Source: Paenibacillus glycanilyticus NBRC 16618
GTDB taxonomy: Bacteria; Bacillota; Bacilli; Paenibacillales; Paenibacillaceae
NCBI RefSeq assembly: GCF_004000805.1
Contig: NZ_BILY01000004.1
Coordinates: 1 to 64,000 of the forward strand
Reading direction: 5' to 3'
DNA length: 64,000 bases
The notes under the pieces are model-generated. The model had not been told where the DNA came from. It did no database searches and worked only from the letters and a program-made list of their open reading frames with translations. Numbering within the stretch: the stretch's first letter is position 1; each line of letters starts with the position of its first letter. This document shows positions 1 to 10,196 of this stretch, one piece after another. A program made the translations under genes and the position numbers.

Positions 1-91
1 GCTTTTCGCTTTTCGCTTTTCGCTTTTCGCTTTTCGCTTTTCGCTTTTCGCTTTTCGCTTTTCGCTTTTCGCTTTTCGCTTTTCGCTTTTC
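1..91. repeat. Tandem 7-bp repeat, 13 copies, cut by window edge
   Basis: Thirteen perfect copies of GCTTTTC run from the first base. The array very likely continues to the left. It is followed at 92-109 by three copies of the 6-mer GCCCTT and degenerate variants to about 119. On the minus strand the 7-mer reads as a seven-residue Lys-rich cycle (EKRKAKS) in every frame, but no start codon or ribosome-binding site supports translation. Confidence 0.95.
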
Positions 92-139
92 GCCCTTGCC
101 CTTGCCCTTGTCTTTGCCTTCAACAGGCGAGCGGCATTT

Positions 140-358
140 TGCACAGCCTGCTCTTTTTTGTTTTTGTAGTGTGGGTGTGAAGGAATAGAGGGAAAGTATC
201 TCCTGGAAGAGCGGAGCGTTCGCCTTTGAAATCGTGGGATTACCATAGCCTAATTAATTCAGAATCCCACGATTTCAACAGCGACTGGAAGGAGATACTT
301 TCCCGGCATTCCGAGCCACTCCCACACTCACCAAACAACAAAAAAACAGGCTGAGCAA
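140..358. repeat. Nested imperfect inverted repeat (fold-back element)
   Basis: Three sets of arms nest around one centre near position 250. The inner arms are 228-241 and 263-276 (14 bp, perfect). The middle arms are 190-204 and 290-304 (15 bp, perfect). The outer arms, about 143-177 and 322-355, are imperfect but share AGCCTG, a T-run and AGTGTGGG. The right outer arm is also one half of the gltB terminator, so the left outer arm is a second copy of that terminator half. No coding sequence is apparent. Confidence 0.8.
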
Positions 359-372
359 TTGCCCAGCCTGTT
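340..372 (-). terminator. Rho-independent terminator of gltB
   Basis: On the minus strand a 9-bp stem (arms 364-372 and 345-353) is followed by seven T residues, just after the gltB stop. This is a standard intrinsic terminator, so gltB transcription ends here and no gltD follows on the same transcript. Confidence 0.9.
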
Positions 373-377
373 CCCCA

Positions 378-3300
378 TTATCCTCCTGTACGAGCCAGCT
401 CTTTCATGCTTTCTTCGAAAGCGGCGAGAAGCGCTTTGTCGTCCTTCAAGCCGGCATCTTCCGCTTTGCGGATATGCTCCAGCATTTTTTTGTAATCCTT
501 CGGAATAACCTTCACGAATTTCGCGAGCGATCCTTCCCAATCGTTCAGGATGCGCGAGCCAACGGCAGAGCTTGTGTACTCCACATGGCGCTCAATCAGG
601 CCGCGAAGCTCGGCAACATCTTCTTCGGTCTCCGGACGCTCAAGGAGAACCATCTCGATATTGCAGTTATTGAAGAAATCGCCTTGCTCATCGTACACGT
701 ATGCAACGCCGCCGGACATACCTGCCGCAAAGTTGCGGCCCGTGCCGCCAAGTACAACTACCCGGCCGCCCGTCATGTATTCACAGCCGTGATCGCCTAC
801 GCCCTCGACAACAACCTTCACGCCGGAGTTACGAACCGCGAAGCGTTCGCCTGCGATACCGCGGATGTAAACTTCGCCATCCGTTGCACCGTACAGCGCC
901 GTGTTGCCGATAATAACGTTCTCTTCGGCTACAAACGTAGCTTTCGGAGACGGAGCAACGATAATTTTACCGCCGGAGAGGCCTTTGCCTACATAGTCAT
1001 TGGAGTCGCCTTCGAGCGAGAGCGTAATGCCCTTCGGTACGAATGCGCCAAAGCTCTGGCCGGCAGAACCAACGAAGTGGTACGAGATTGTATCTTCAGG
1101 CAAGCCTTTCGCGCCGTAACGACGGGTTACTTCGCTGCCCAAAATTGTACCTACTACGCGGTTTGTGTTGTAGATCGGGAATGTGCCGCGAACGCGTTCG
1201 CCGCTTTCCAGAGCTGCTTGCGCGCCCGGAACGAGCTCCTGCATGTCGAGCGACAGCTCGAGGCCATGATTTTGCTCTTGTACGTTATGACGCGCTGCGT
1301 CTTGCGGTACGTCCGGCGTATGCAGCAGAAGGCTAAGATCGATGCCTTTTGCTTTGTAATGGTCAACCAGGTTCTTCGATTCGAGAATGTCGACGCGGCC
1401 GACCATCTCTTGAATCGTGCGGAAGCCTAGTTCAGCCATAATTTCGCGAAGCTCCTGCGCAATGAAGGTCAGGTAGTTCACGACATGGCTTGGATCGCCC
1501 ATAAACTTCGCGCGAAGCTCAGGGTTTTGCGTTGCAACGCCAACCGGGCAAGTATCCAGCTGACATACGCGCATCATAACGCAGCCCAGTACAACAAGCG
1601 GTGCAGTCGAGAAGCCGTATTCTTCAGCGCCGAGAAGGATGGCGATCGCAACGTCGCGGCCGTTCATCATTTTACCGTCGGTTTCGATAACGACGCGGTC
1701 GCGCAGGTTGTTCAGCATCAGCGTTTGATGCGTCTCCGCAAGACCAAGCTCCCATGGCAGACCCGCATGGCGGATCGAGTTCATTGGAGATGCGCCAGTA
1801 CCGCCGTCGTAACCGCTGACCATGATAACGTCAGCACGAGCTTTCGCAACGCCTGCAGCGATAGTGCCTACGCCAACCTCGGATACGAGCTTCACGTTGA
1901 TGCGAGCGCGAGGGTTTGCGTTCTTCAGGTCATGAATCAGCTCGGCAAGGTCCTCGATCGAATAAATATCATGATGCGGCGGTGGCGAGATCAAGCCTAC
2001 GCCCGGAGTGGAACCGCGAACTTCCGCAACCCAAGGATAAACCTTGCGTCCTGGAAGCTGGCCGCCTTCACCCGGTTTCGCGCCTTGCGCCATCTTGATT
2101 TGAATCTCGTCCGCGTTAACCAAGTAGTTGCTCGTTACGCCGAAACGGCCCGATGCAACCTGCTTGATCGCGCTGCGGCGGGAATCGCCGTTCGCATCCG
2201 GGATAAAGCGCGCAGGGTCTTCGCCGCCCTCGCCGGTATTGGATTTGCCGCCAATACGGTTCATCGCGATTGCGAGGCTCTCATGCGCTTCTTTACTGAT
2301 GGAACCAAACGACATTGCGCCTGTTTTGAAACGTTTGAAGATCGATTCAACCGGTTCAACCTCTTCGATAGGTACCGATTGCCGTCCATCCTTGAACTGG
2401 AGCAGCGAGCGGAGCATCATATGCTTCTTGTCTTCGCCTTGAACCATGTTCGAGAACTTCTTGTACAGTTTATAGTCGTTCTTACGGGACGCCATTTGCA
2501 GCGTGTGAATCGTTTGCGGGCTGAACAAATGGTCTTCGCCGTCTTTACGCCATTGGTAGTCGCCGCCGGAGTCGAGTTCTTTCTCCCCGCCCTCTTGGTC
2601 GGCGTATGCTTTGTTATGAGGCTTCAGCGCTTCTTGAGCGATGATATCGAGACCGATACCGCCAATACGCGACGGAGTCCATGTGAAGTATTCGTTAATC
2701 AATTCTTCCTGCAGGCCAAGCGCTTCGAAGATCTGCGCGCCGCGGTACGATTGAATGGTCGAAATACCCATTTTGGACAGTACTTTTACTACGCCTTTTG
2801 TTGCCGCTTTGATGAAGTTCTTAACGGCCTTCTCATGCTTGATGTTGCTCAGCATGCCCTGGCGGATCATATCGTCAAGCGTCTCGAAAGCGAGATAAGG
2901 GTTAACTGCATTGACGCCGTAACCGAGAAGGAGAGCGAAATGATGCACTTCGCGCGGATCGCCGGATTCAAGCAGAATCGCTACCTTCGTTCTTGTGCCT
3001 TGACGGATCAGATGATGGTGCAGAGCCGCTACCGCAAGCAACGACGGGATCGCAGCGTTGTCTTTGTCAATACCTCGGTCGGACAAAATAAGAATATTAT
3101 GGCCTTTATCAATAACGCGGTCGGCTGCATCGCACATCAGCTTCAGCGCTGCGCGCAGGCCTTTTTCGCCTTCGGCAGCCGGGAAGAAGATCGGAAGCGT
3201 AATCGACTTGAAGCCGGGACGGCGTACGTGGCGAAGCTTCGCAAATTCTTCGTTCGACAGGATTGGCGTATCCAGCTTGATATGGCGCGCGCTTTCCGGT

Positions 3301-4979
3301 TCCGGCTTCAGCAGGTTGCGCTCAGGTCCGATTGTCGTGCTTACCGATGTAACGATCTCTTCGCGGATCGCGTCGATCGGCGGGTTCGTCACTTGCGCGA
3401 ACAGCTGCTTGAAGTAGTTGAACAAGCGCTGAGGGCGCTCGGACAATACGGCAAGCGGCGCGTCGTAACCCATGGAAGCGATCGGCTCCTGGCCGCTGCT
3501 CGCCATTGGCTCAAGCACTTTGCGAACGTCTTCGAACGTATAGCCGAATGCCTGCTGACGCTGCTGCACGGTAGCGTGATCCAGTTCAGGAAGCTCCGGC
3601 GCGTCCGGCAATGCTTCGAGATCAACGAGATGCTCGTCGAGCCATTCGCGGTAAGGCTGTTCAGCCGCGATTTGCGCTTTTACTTCCTCGTCGGAAATAA
3701 TGCGGCCTTCTTTCGTATCTACAACGAGCATACGGCCCGGACGGAGACGGTCTTTGTACGCAATCTCTTCTGGAGCGATTTCGACAGTGCCGGCTTCGGA
3801 ACCGAGGATGATATGATCGTCTTTCGTTACATAATAACGGGCTGGACGCAGGCCGTTACGGTCCAGGTAAGCGCAAATTTGCGTACCGTTCGTAATCGCC
3901 ATTGCGGCAGGTCCGTCCCACGGCTCCATCAGAGTCGCGTGGTATTCATAGAATGCTTTTTTCTTGTCGTCCATGCTCTCATGGTTCGACCAAGGCTCCG
4001 GTACCATCATCATCGCAACATGCGGAAGGGAACGGCCGGACAAATGCAAGAACTCAAGCGCGTTATCGAACATCGCTGTATCGGAACCATCCGGGCTGAT
4101 GACCGGTTTTACCTTCTCCATGTCTTCGCCGAACAGCTCGGTTTCGAACAAGGTCTGGCGGGCATGCATCCAGTTGATGTTGCCGCGCAGCGTATTGATC
4201 TCGCCGTTGTGGATCAGATAATGGAACGGATGCGCGCGCTCCCAGCTCGGGAAAGTGTTCGTACTGAAACGGGAGTGAACAAGTGCCATAGCCGACACGA
4301 CTGCTTCGTCGTTCAGCTCCTGGTAGAACGAGCGTACCTGCTCGGTAGTCAACATCCCTTTGTAGACGATCTTCTTGCTCGAAAGGCTTGTGAAATAGAA
4401 CATCTCTCCGCCTTCTTTGCCGCCGAAACGGATGGCGATCTCCGCGCGTTTGCGGATCACGTACAGCTTGCGCTCAAAGGACAATTCGTCCTGAATGCCC
4501 GGGTTCTTCGCTATAAACACTTGGCGAACGAACGGCTTCACCGACAAAGCGGATTGGCCAAGCTTCGAATCGTTCGTAGGAACCGTACGCCAGCCGATCA
4601 GCGATTGGCCCTCTTCGCGGATGATGCTCTCCAGTTCGCGCTCGAACGAGCTGCGGATGGCTTCATCATGGGGCATAAACAGCAGACCAACGGCATATTC
4701 TCCTTCTTGCGGAAGGTCAATCTCAATCTTTTTCAATTCACGTGCGAAGAAATCATGCGGGATTTGAATCAGGATACCTGCTCCATCCCCCGTGTTAGGT
4801 TCGCTGCCTTGACCGCCGCGGTGCTCCATGTTCTCGAGCAATGTCAGCGCCTGACGAATGACAGTATGCGATTTTCTTCCCTTGATGTTTGCTACAAATC
4901 CCATGCCGCATGCGTCTTTTTCATAGCGCGGATCGTATAGACCTTGTTTCGGCGGTAATCCAAAAATTTTCTCTTTCAT
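378..4979 (-). CDS. gltB: Glutamate synthase [NADPH] large subunit
   Basis: Makes glutamate from glutamine and 2-oxoglutarate in the cytoplasm as the large subunit of GOGAT. The 1533-residue length is normal. Order of domains: a short propeptide ending before Cys24 (the CGMGF motif, the expected mature N-terminal nucleophile of the class II amidotransferase), a central domain, the FMN-binding synthase domain, a 3Fe-4S motif ([12 protein letters not shown]) and the C-terminal beta-helix with GxGxG repeats. The ATG at 4979 is chosen because an AAAGG site lies about 9 bases upstream; an in-frame TTG at 5015 has no good site. The small subunit GltD is not adjacent in this window. Confidence 0.98.
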   Translation of the reverse strand: MKEKIFGLPPKQGLYDPRYEKDACGMGFVANIKGRKSHTVIRQALTLLENMEHRGGQGSEPNTGDGAGILIQIPHDFFARELKKIEIDLPQEGEYAVGLLFMPHDEAIRSSFERELESIIREEGQSLIGWRTVPTNDSKLGQSALSVKPFVRQVFIAKNPGIQDELSFERKLYVIRKRAEIAIRFGGKEGGEMFYFTSLSSKKIVYKGMLTTEQVRSFYQELNDEAVVSAMALVHSRFSTNTFPSWERAHPFHYLIHNGEINTLRGNINWMHARQTLFETELFGEDMEKVKPVISPDGSDTAMFDNALEFLHLSGRSLPHVAMMMVPEPWSNHESMDDKKKAFYEYHATLMEPWDGPAAMAITNGTQICAYLDRNGLRPARYYVTKDDHIILGSEAGTVEIAPEEIAYKDRLRPGRMLVVDTKEGRIISDEEVKAQIAAEQPYREWLDEHLVDLEALPDAPELPELDHATVQQRQQAFGYTFEDVRKVLEPMASSGQEPIASMGYDAPLAVLSERPQRLFNYFKQLFAQVTNPPIDAIREEIVTSVSTTIGPERNLLKPEPESARHIKLDTPILSNEEFAKLRHVRRPGFKSITLPIFFPAAEGEKGLRAALKLMCDAADRVIDKGHNILILSDRGIDKDNAAIPSLLAVAALHHHLIRQGTRTKVAILLESGDPREVHHFALLLGYGVNAVNPYLAFETLDDMIRQGMLSNIKHEKAVKNFIKAATKGVVKVLSKMGISTIQSYRGAQIFEALGLQEELINEYFTWTPSRIGGIGLDIIAQEALKPHNKAYADQEGGEKELDSGGDYQWRKDGEDHLFSPQTIHTLQMASRKNDYKLYKKFSNMVQGEDKKHMMLRSLLQFKDGRQSVPIEEVEPVESIFKRFKTGAMSFGSISKEAHESLAIAMNRIGGKSNTGEGGEDPARFIPDANGDSRRSAIKQVASGRFGVTSNYLVNADEIQIKMAQGAKPGEGGQLPGRKVYPWVAEVRGSTPGVGLISPPPHHDIYSIEDLAELIHDLKNANPRARINVKLVSEVGVGTIAAGVAKARADVIMVSGYDGGTGASPMNSIRHAGLPWELGLAETHQTLMLNNLRDRVVIETDGKMMNGRDVAIAILLGAEEYGFSTAPLVVLGCVMMRVCQLDTCPVGVATQNPELRAKFMGDPSHVVNYLTFIAQELREIMAELGFRTIQEMVGRVDILESKNLVDHYKAKGIDLSLLLHTPDVPQDAARHNVQEQNHGLELSLDMQELVPGAQAALESGERVRGTFPIYNTNRVVGTILGSEVTRRYGAKGLPEDTISYHFVGSAGQSFGAFVPKGITLSLEGDSNDYVGKGLSGGKIIVAPSPKATFVAEENVIIGNTALYGATDGEVYIRGIAGERFAVRNSGVKVVVEGVGDHGCEYMTGGRVVVLGGTGRNFAAGMSGGVAYVYDEQGDFFNNCNIEMVLLERPETEEDVAELRGLIERHVEYTSSAVGSRILNDWEGSLAKFVKVIPKDYKKMLEHIRKAEDAGLKDDKALLAAFEESMKELARTGG

Positions 4980-5376
4980 CGTGTGCAACCTTTCTATCAG
5001 AAGATTTTTGGGCAAGCATAGCTCAATAACGGTATATCGAACGGCAGCAATCGAGGCGCATCGGCCTGTTGCTTGCCATTCTTACGAGCTTAAACGTGAT
5101 GGCTTGATGGCATCTTATCCGCGGACACAAACTTTCCGAAGCTTTTAAAGGAAATCGTTCGTATCTGGTCGAAAATAATTAGCTGCATGAAGCTTTCGTT
5201 TAAGATTGACCATGTTCCGGGCCGTGTTCCGCCATTGCGGTTATTATATTATTTTAACATCAGGCCAAAAGGGAATCAATTTAATATTTTTATGAATGTG
5301 ATAAAACTTTACTTTACAGCACATTGTTCGTGTTCTTATACTATGCCTAACATTTTATCAAAAGGAGGATGAACAT
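4980..5376. other. Divergent intergenic region, gltB / SGNH hydrolase
   Basis: About 400 bases without a convincing gene. It holds promoter elements for both flanking genes: a TATAAT on the minus strand at 5243-5248 for gltB, with a weak -35, and a sigma-A-like promoter on the plus strand at 5313-5342. The gltB leader would be about 260 bases, long enough for regulation, but I recognise no riboswitch or T-box. Confidence 0.6.
5313..5342 (+). promoter_or_regulatory. Sigma-A-like promoter for the SGNH hydrolase
   Basis: TTTACA at 5313-5318 and TATACT at 5337-5342 are separated by 18 bases and lie 35 bases upstream of the TTG start at 5377. Confidence 0.65.
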
Positions 5377-6672
5377 TTGTATAGCAAATCAAGGAAAATC
5401 CAATCTGTTATTGTAGTGTTAGCTTTCATGATCTTGGCCGCATCGGCCTGGGGAGGGTCGCCGGCTAGGGCTGAATCGGGGGTGCCGGAGCCTTATCGGA
5501 TCGTTGCTCTCGGCGATTCCTTAACTGCGGGTTACGAGCATGGTTATACCGAAAACTCCGTTCCTTACGGTTACGTCGAGCAGGTGTACGAGCAGTCGCT
5601 GTTCCACGGTCTCCGCGCGGAATACGTCAATTACGGGATACTTGGACTTAAAGCCGAAGGCTTGAACCGCCTGCTTCAGGCTGTTTCGGGCGGCCGTACC
5701 GTGAAGGCCGACGATATTCAAAAAGAGCTGCAGGACCCCCGCAAGGAAACGCTTGCCGCTCAAACCGCCCAAATGGCTAAATCCATACGTTCCGCCAGCT
5801 TGATCGTTCTAACGATCGGAGGAAACGACCTGCTTCCGGTGATGACGAAGCTGGATTCCGGAGCAACCGCCGAAGAAATTACCACCTACATCCAAACGAT
5901 ATTGGATCAATACGAAAAAGATCTCGAAGCTTCAATCCGAACGATAGCCGCCCTGAACCCCAAGGCGCAAATGGTCATGTCGGATCAATATTTGCCGGTT
6001 CCCGCGCCTTTGCAGTTCGGCTCCACGACAATCGAGCTGTATCCCGAAGCAAAGCGCAAGCTTCTGCTCGACGGAGTAACGAAGCTCCGCGGCAAGCTTG
6101 AATTGGTAAGCACCCGTCTTGCGGCCGACGGCATCAAGCTTCAGGTTGCGGATGTCAGCAGCTTGTTTGTCGGCCACGAGCTGGAGTACACCTCCATCGC
6201 GCAAGGCGACATTCATCCGAACCATCTCGGTTACGCGGCAATGGGACGCGCTTTCGCAACCGCGATCTGGGGCGATTACCGGACCGTCCGCCCGCGCCAG
6301 GCCAACGTTCAAATGTCCGTTGTTGTGGCCGGCAAGGAGCTTCCCGCTTCGGCAGCCCCGCCCGTTCTTCGCAGCAACCGCAGCTTTGTTGCGATGAGGG
6401 ACATCACGGATGCTTTAGGCGCGAAGCTGACCTGGAATAACGCAACCCAAAGCGCAGCGGTTTCTTATAATAATCATACCGTTATCCTTACTATCGGTTC
6501 CGCATACGTAACGATCGACGGCAAGAAGGTCAAGCTGACAACGCCTCCCGCATTTTTGCTGAAGTCAGGAAAGGAATCGAAAACTTACCTTCCGCTCTCC
6601 GCCTTGTCCGAAGCACTCGGCCTTCAGGTCACTTATCGCGGCACCCTGCAAACCGCCTTTATAAACAAATAA
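5377..6672 (+). CDS. Secreted SGNH/GDSL hydrolase with copper-amine-oxidase-like domain
   Basis: A 431-residue exported esterase/lipase-type protein. An N-terminal signal peptide (about residues 1-33) precedes the SGNH fold: block I GDSLTAG with nucleophile Ser48, block III GGND at 148-151 and block V around His280 (GDIHPNH). The block V Asp (278) is one residue nearer the His than the usual DxxH spacing. Residues about 305-431 match the copper amine oxidase N-terminal-like domain common on Paenibacillus surface proteins, probably a wall-binding or stalk module. Start: TTG preceded by AAAGGAGG with 8-base spacing. The substrate cannot be read from sequence. Confidence 0.88.
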   Translation: MYSKSRKIQSVIVVLAFMILAASAWGGSPARAESGVPEPYRIVALGDSLTAGYEHGYTENSVPYGYVEQVYEQSLFHGLRAEYVNYGILGLKAEGLNRLLQAVSGGRTVKADDIQKELQDPRKETLAAQTAQMAKSIRSASLIVLTIGGNDLLPVMTKLDSGATAEEITTYIQTILDQYEKDLEASIRTIAALNPKAQMVMSDQYLPVPAPLQFGSTTIELYPEAKRKLLLDGVTKLRGKLELVSTRLAADGIKLQVADVSSLFVGHELEYTSIAQGDIHPNHLGYAAMGRAFATAIWGDYRTVRPRQANVQMSVVVAGKELPASAAPPVLRSNRSFVAMRDITDALGAKLTWNNATQSAAVSYNNHTVILTIGSAYVTIDGKKVKLTTPPAFLLKSGKESKTYLPLSALSEALGLQVTYRGTLQTAFINK

Positions 6673-6727
6673 CCAAAAAGACCGCAAGGTCTCGATTTAC
6701 CTACTATAGTAGAAGAAATTATTCTAG

Positions 6728-7114
6728 TTACTTATATTCCTTCCGCAATTCCTTCAACATTTCCAGCCCGCGCGCGGACCATCGCATCAGACGGTCCAGC
6801 GCGGCGATCTGGGCTGCAACCGCCTCCTGCAGCGAGGCATTGTAGTCCGGCACCTCCCCTTCAAACGGCTTCACATCGCGAAGCAGCACATTCGTTTTTT
6901 CCGTATAGCTCAATGCTCTGCGCTCATGAAACATCGCGACGTCCGGATTATAAGGATGATGCAGGTCTCCCTGCTCGGGATGCTTCAATACGGCCAGCAC
7001 CTTAAAGACCGCGCGCGGCCCGTTTACTTCCACAATCTCGCCAATATATTGGCCGGACCTGACATCGGCTTTAACCAACGCTCCCGGAACGATAAAATCA
7101 CGGTTTTCTTGCAT
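6728..7114 (-). CDS. kapB: KapB-like kinase-associated sporulation protein
   Basis: A 128-residue protein resembling Bacillus KapB, a factor needed for KinB-dependent input to the sporulation phosphorelay. The characteristic stretches are the N-terminal beta-rich part with GxYIGEIVEV, the VLAVLKHPxQGDLHHP block and EKTNV...VKPFxGEVPDY, followed by a helical C-terminus. No clear lipobox is visible at the N-terminus. Start: ATG with AGGAGG 9 bases upstream. It stands alone, convergent with the SGNH hydrolase gene. Identification rests on recalled family motifs, so the function is inferred. Confidence 0.85.
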   Translation of the reverse strand: MQENRDFIVPGALVKADVRSGQYIGEIVEVNGPRAVFKVLAVLKHPEQGDLHHPYNPDVAMFHERRALSYTEKTNVLLRDVKPFEGEVPDYNASLQEAVAAQIAALDRLMRWSARGLEMLKELRKEYK

Positions 7115-7187
7115 ATGTAATAATCCTCCTAAAATAAATTGATTAACCTGTTTTGCACATTCGAATGCTCGCTACTTATTTCCAATG

Positions 7188-7196
7188 TGCTATAAT
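7188..7196 (+). promoter_or_regulatory. Extended -10 promoter element
   Basis: TGC followed by TATAAT at 7191-7196 forms an extended -10. No good -35 is present at the expected distance. It lies about 210 bases upstream of the glycosyltransferase start. Confidence 0.4.
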
Positions 7197-7405
7197 ACCG
7201 CTTAGTACATCGATCGGCTTTTCTTCATCCAGCAGAAATTCACAATATCATATATGAATGTTTTCTTGCAAAGCAACCCGTGATTTTCCGATTGCAGCCG
7301 CGATGGCCGTCAGCTAGGACTATCGCCCCTGCAACTTCAATAGCAGGATGACTTGTTTTAAATCGAGCAGAGTCGTAATATGGAACTAGAAAAGTAGGTG
7401 ACATT

Positions 7406-8521
7406 ATGCGTAAGAAAAGAGTGCTCCTGCTCTCCGAAGGATTCGGATCAGGGCACACGCAAGCCGCGCATGCCTTGGCAGCAGGCCTGCGCCAGCTCAA
7501 CCCGGATATACAGACCCGCGTGATGGAGCTGGGCAATTTTCTTAATCCCGTGCTAGGACCTTTAATTATTTCAGCCTATCGCAAAACGGTAAGCAGGCAG
7601 CCCAAGATGGTTGGCCTGATGTACCGCAGCAATTATAAAAAATCGTTAAACCGATTTATGCAGCTTGCGCTTCACCGTATGTTTTATACACATACTTCGC
7701 AGGTTATCGCCCAATTGAAGCCGGATCTCGTCATTTGTACTCATCCCGTTCCGAACGCGGTTGTCAGCCGCCTGAAGCGGCTTGGGCTGAACATAAAGCT
7801 ATGCACCGTCATTACCGATTACGACGCGCATGGTTCATGGGTGAACCAGGAAGTGAACAAATTCCTTGTCTCCTCTTCCCTGGTAAAGGACAAGCTCATT
7901 AACCACAGCGTGCCGGAGAGCCGGATTGCCGTAACCGGCATCCCCGTCCATCCTCTTTTCTGGAAGAGCTACGACAAGGCCCAGATCAGGGAACAGTTCG
8001 GACTCAAGGCGCTTCCTACCGTCCTTATTATGGGCGGCGGCTGGGGTCTTATGTATGAAGACAGCCTGCTGGAATATATGACGGAGTGGCGCGAACGCGT
8101 TCAATTTATTTTTTGCGTAGGTAATAACGACAAGGTGAAAGAAAAAATGCTCGCGAATCCAAGGTTCCGGCATGATAACATCCGGGTCATCGGATTTACG
8201 AAAGAAGTCAGCAAGCTGATGGATGTCGCGGATGTTCTGGTAACCAAGCCAGGCGGGATGACCTGCACGGAAGGGATGAGCAAAGGCATTCCGATGCTGT
8301 TCTACGAGCCGATTCCCGGGCAGGAAGAACAAAACTGCGAATATTTCATCAAAAACGGCTTCGGCGAAATGCTGGAGACGACCGAAACGGTCGATAAATG
8401 GATGGCTGTCATTCAGCAGCCCGAAGCTTCGGCCAGCTACCGCCAGACCCTGATCCATAAAAGAAACGAAGAATACAATCCGCTTACTTGTCCTAAAGCC
8501 GTCTTGCAGCTGCTGCAATGA
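7406..8521 (+). CDS. MGDG synthase/UgtP-family glycosyltransferase
   Basis: A 371-residue GT28-type glycosyltransferase. The N-terminal half begins with LSEGFGSGHTQAA, the MGDG-synthase glycine-rich motif, and contains VICTHPVPN. The C-terminal nucleotide-sugar site reads VTKPGGMTCTEGMSKGIP and then a PGQEEQN block. By family it moves glucose or galactose from a UDP-sugar to diacylglycerol at the membrane, making glycolipids that can anchor lipoteichoic acid. An LtaS-family gene lies 12 kb away. ATG 7406 has an AGGTGA site upstream. A terminator hairpin starts inside the 3' end of the gene. Confidence 0.88.
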   Translation: MRKKRVLLLSEGFGSGHTQAAHALAAGLRQLNPDIQTRVMELGNFLNPVLGPLIISAYRKTVSRQPKMVGLMYRSNYKKSLNRFMQLALHRMFYTHTSQVIAQLKPDLVICTHPVPNAVVSRLKRLGLNIKLCTVITDYDAHGSWVNQEVNKFLVSSSLVKDKLINHSVPESRIAVTGIPVHPLFWKSYDKAQIREQFGLKALPTVLIMGGGWGLMYEDSLLEYMTEWRERVQFIFCVGNNDKVKEKMLANPRFRHDNIRVIGFTKEVSKLMDVADVLVTKPGGMTCTEGMSKGIPMLFYEPIPGQEEQNCEYFIKNGFGEMLETTETVDKWMAVIQQPEASASYRQTLIHKRNEEYNPLTCPKAVLQLLQ

Positions 8522-8530
8522 CGGCTTTTT
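8495..8530 (+). terminator. Terminator overlapping the glycosyltransferase stop
   Basis: Arms 8495-8503 and 8520-8528 pair perfectly; the loop contains a second short hairpin (TTGCAGC/GCTGCAA), and T residues follow. The stem begins before the stop codon at 8519-8521. Confidence 0.8.
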
Positions 8531-8639
8531 GCTTGTACGAAATCCTTCCCCGTTCGAATAGTACAAACCTTTTCCGGTTATTGTTATTATAGAGAAGGAT
8601 ACGTATATCGCAGTCGAATAGCAAAGGGAGAGGATTAAG

Positions 8640-10055
8640 ATGAAGGAACGGAGCATGGACGGAAAAACAATCATTCTGCGTCTCGAGATCGATACCCAGC
8701 AGGCGTATTTCGGCAAAGCCGTCTCCGCGATTGAAGCGGCAGGCGGCGATATTGTAGCCATTGACGTCATTCAAACCGACAAGCAGGTCAGCATACGGGA
8801 CTTGACGGTGAAAATTACGGAAGCCGGCGCAGCCGAGCGGCTGCAAGCCGCGCTTCAGAGCGTGCCGGGCATTCGCCTCCGGCATGTGTCCGACCGAACT
8901 TTTCTATTGCATCTTGGCGGTAAAATAACGATACAGCCCAAAACCCCCATCCAAAACCGGGATGATTTATCCCGCGTGTATACTCCGGATGTCGCGAGGG
9001 TGTGCCAAGCCATTGAGGCCGATCCGAAAAAGGCATTCACCCTCACCATCAAACGCAATACGGTTGCCGTCGTCTCCGACGGCAGCGCAGTGCTTGGCCT
9101 CGGCAATATCGGCCCTTATGCGGCAATGCCCGTTATGGAAGGCAAAGCGATGCTGTTCAAGCAGTTCGCGGACGTGGACGCCTTCCCAATCTGTCTCGAT
9201 ACTCAGGATACCGAGCAGATTATTGCGTCGATCAAGCATCTCGCCCCTGCCTTCGGCGGCATTAACCTGGAGGATATATCGGCGCCCCGCTGCTTCGAGA
9301 TTGAACGCAGGCTTAGGGACGAGCTCGATATTCCGGTCTTCCATGACGATCAGCACGGAACGGCCGTCGTCCTGTACGCAGGGCTTCTGAACGCTCTTAA
9401 GCTGACGAAACGAAAAATCGAAGATACGCGGTTTGTCATTTGCGGAATCGGGGCTGCAGGAACGGCATGCACAAAAATGCTGCTAGCCGGCGGCGCCAAG
9501 CATATCGTAGGGGTTGACCGCGAAGGGATTCTGACGGCAGACAAAACCTACAGCCATCCGATGTGGCAATGGTATGCTCAGAATACCAATGAGGCAAGAA
9601 TCAGCGGAGGGCTAACAGAAGCGCTTGCCAATGCCGATGTATTTATAGGGGTATCCGCCGGCGGCATCCTGACCCGGGAGCATATTCAATCGATGGCACC
9701 CGAGCCTATCGTGTTCGCCATGGCAAATCCCGAACCCGAGATTCGGCCGGAGCTGGCCGAAGATATCGTAGCTGTCATGGCTACGGGAAGAAGCGACTAT
9801 CCGAACCAGATTAACAACGTCCTCTGTTTTCCCGGCATTTTCCGGGGGGCGCTGGACAGCCGCGCGGTCACGATCAATGAGCAGATGAAGCTTGCCGCAG
9901 CCGAAGCGATCGCCTCCGTCATCAACGAGGATGAGCTGAGCAGGTTCTATATTATTCCAAGCGTATTTAATGCAAGAGTGGTTGAAGAGGTTCGCAAAAG
10001 AGTGATCCAAGCTGCGCAGGACAGCGGAGCAGCCCGCAGAAGACCAAGAGAATAA
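8640..10055 (+). CDS. NAD-dependent malic enzyme with N-terminal ACT domain
   Basis: Oxidative decarboxylation of malate to pyruvate with NAD(P), cytoplasmic. The 471-residue protein has an ACT regulatory domain (about 9-85) that probably binds a small effector. The malic N-terminal domain follows with [22 protein letters not shown] and the metal-site stretch [12 protein letters not shown], then a Rossmann domain with GIGAAGTAC. It resembles the short bacterial form (B. subtilis YtsJ/MleA type) with an ACT domain added. ATG with GGGAGAGG upstream. Monocistronic: terminators lie on both sides. Confidence 0.95.
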   Translation: MKERSMDGKTIILRLEIDTQQAYFGKAVSAIEAAGGDIVAIDVIQTDKQVSIRDLTVKITEAGAAERLQAALQSVPGIRLRHVSDRTFLLHLGGKITIQPKTPIQNRDDLSRVYTPDVARVCQAIEADPKKAFTLTIKRNTVAVVSDGSAVLGLGNIGPYAAMPVMEGKAMLFKQFADVDAFPICLDTQDTEQIIASIKHLAPAFGGINLEDISAPRCFEIERRLRDELDIPVFHDDQHGTAVVLYAGLLNALKLTKRKIEDTRFVICGIGAAGTACTKMLLAGGAKHIVGVDREGILTADKTYSHPMWQWYAQNTNEARISGGLTEALANADVFIGVSAGGILTREHIQSMAPEPIVFAMANPEPEIRPELAEDIVAVMATGRSDYPNQINNVLCFPGIFRGALDSRAVTINEQMKLAAAEAIASVINEDELSRFYIIPSVFNARVVEEVRKRVIQAAQDSGAARRRPRE

Positions 10056-10071
10056 ACAAAGGAAATAACAA

Positions 10072-10109
10072 AATTTGTCTTAATCTCAATTGGGAGATTA
10101 AGACAAATT
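10072..10109. terminator. Perfect 16-bp hairpin after the malic enzyme gene
   Basis: Arms 10072-10087 and 10094-10109 pair without mismatch around a 6-base loop. The plus-strand T-tract is interrupted (TTGTTGTG), so termination is probable but not ideal. Confidence 0.7.
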
Positions 10110-10196
10110 GTTGTGTATGCCTGTTCGTTTATACTATAATAACTAGGTTAATAGGTTAAGTTAATAGCTTAGAACCTAAGGAAGGATGTATAACGA

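Noticed and set aside
1..139. Tandem array considered as a CRISPR array
   Set aside because: The 7-bp units have no spacers; it is a simple repeat.
1485..4940. 1151-residue open frame on the plus strand, antisense to gltB
   Set aside because: It lies fully inside gltB, shows no domain pattern and no ribosome-binding site, and is explained by codon bias of the GC-rich opposite strand.
4980..5240. Long gltB leader considered as a T-box or riboswitch
   Set aside because: No T-box sequence, terminator/antiterminator pair or known aptamer core was seen.
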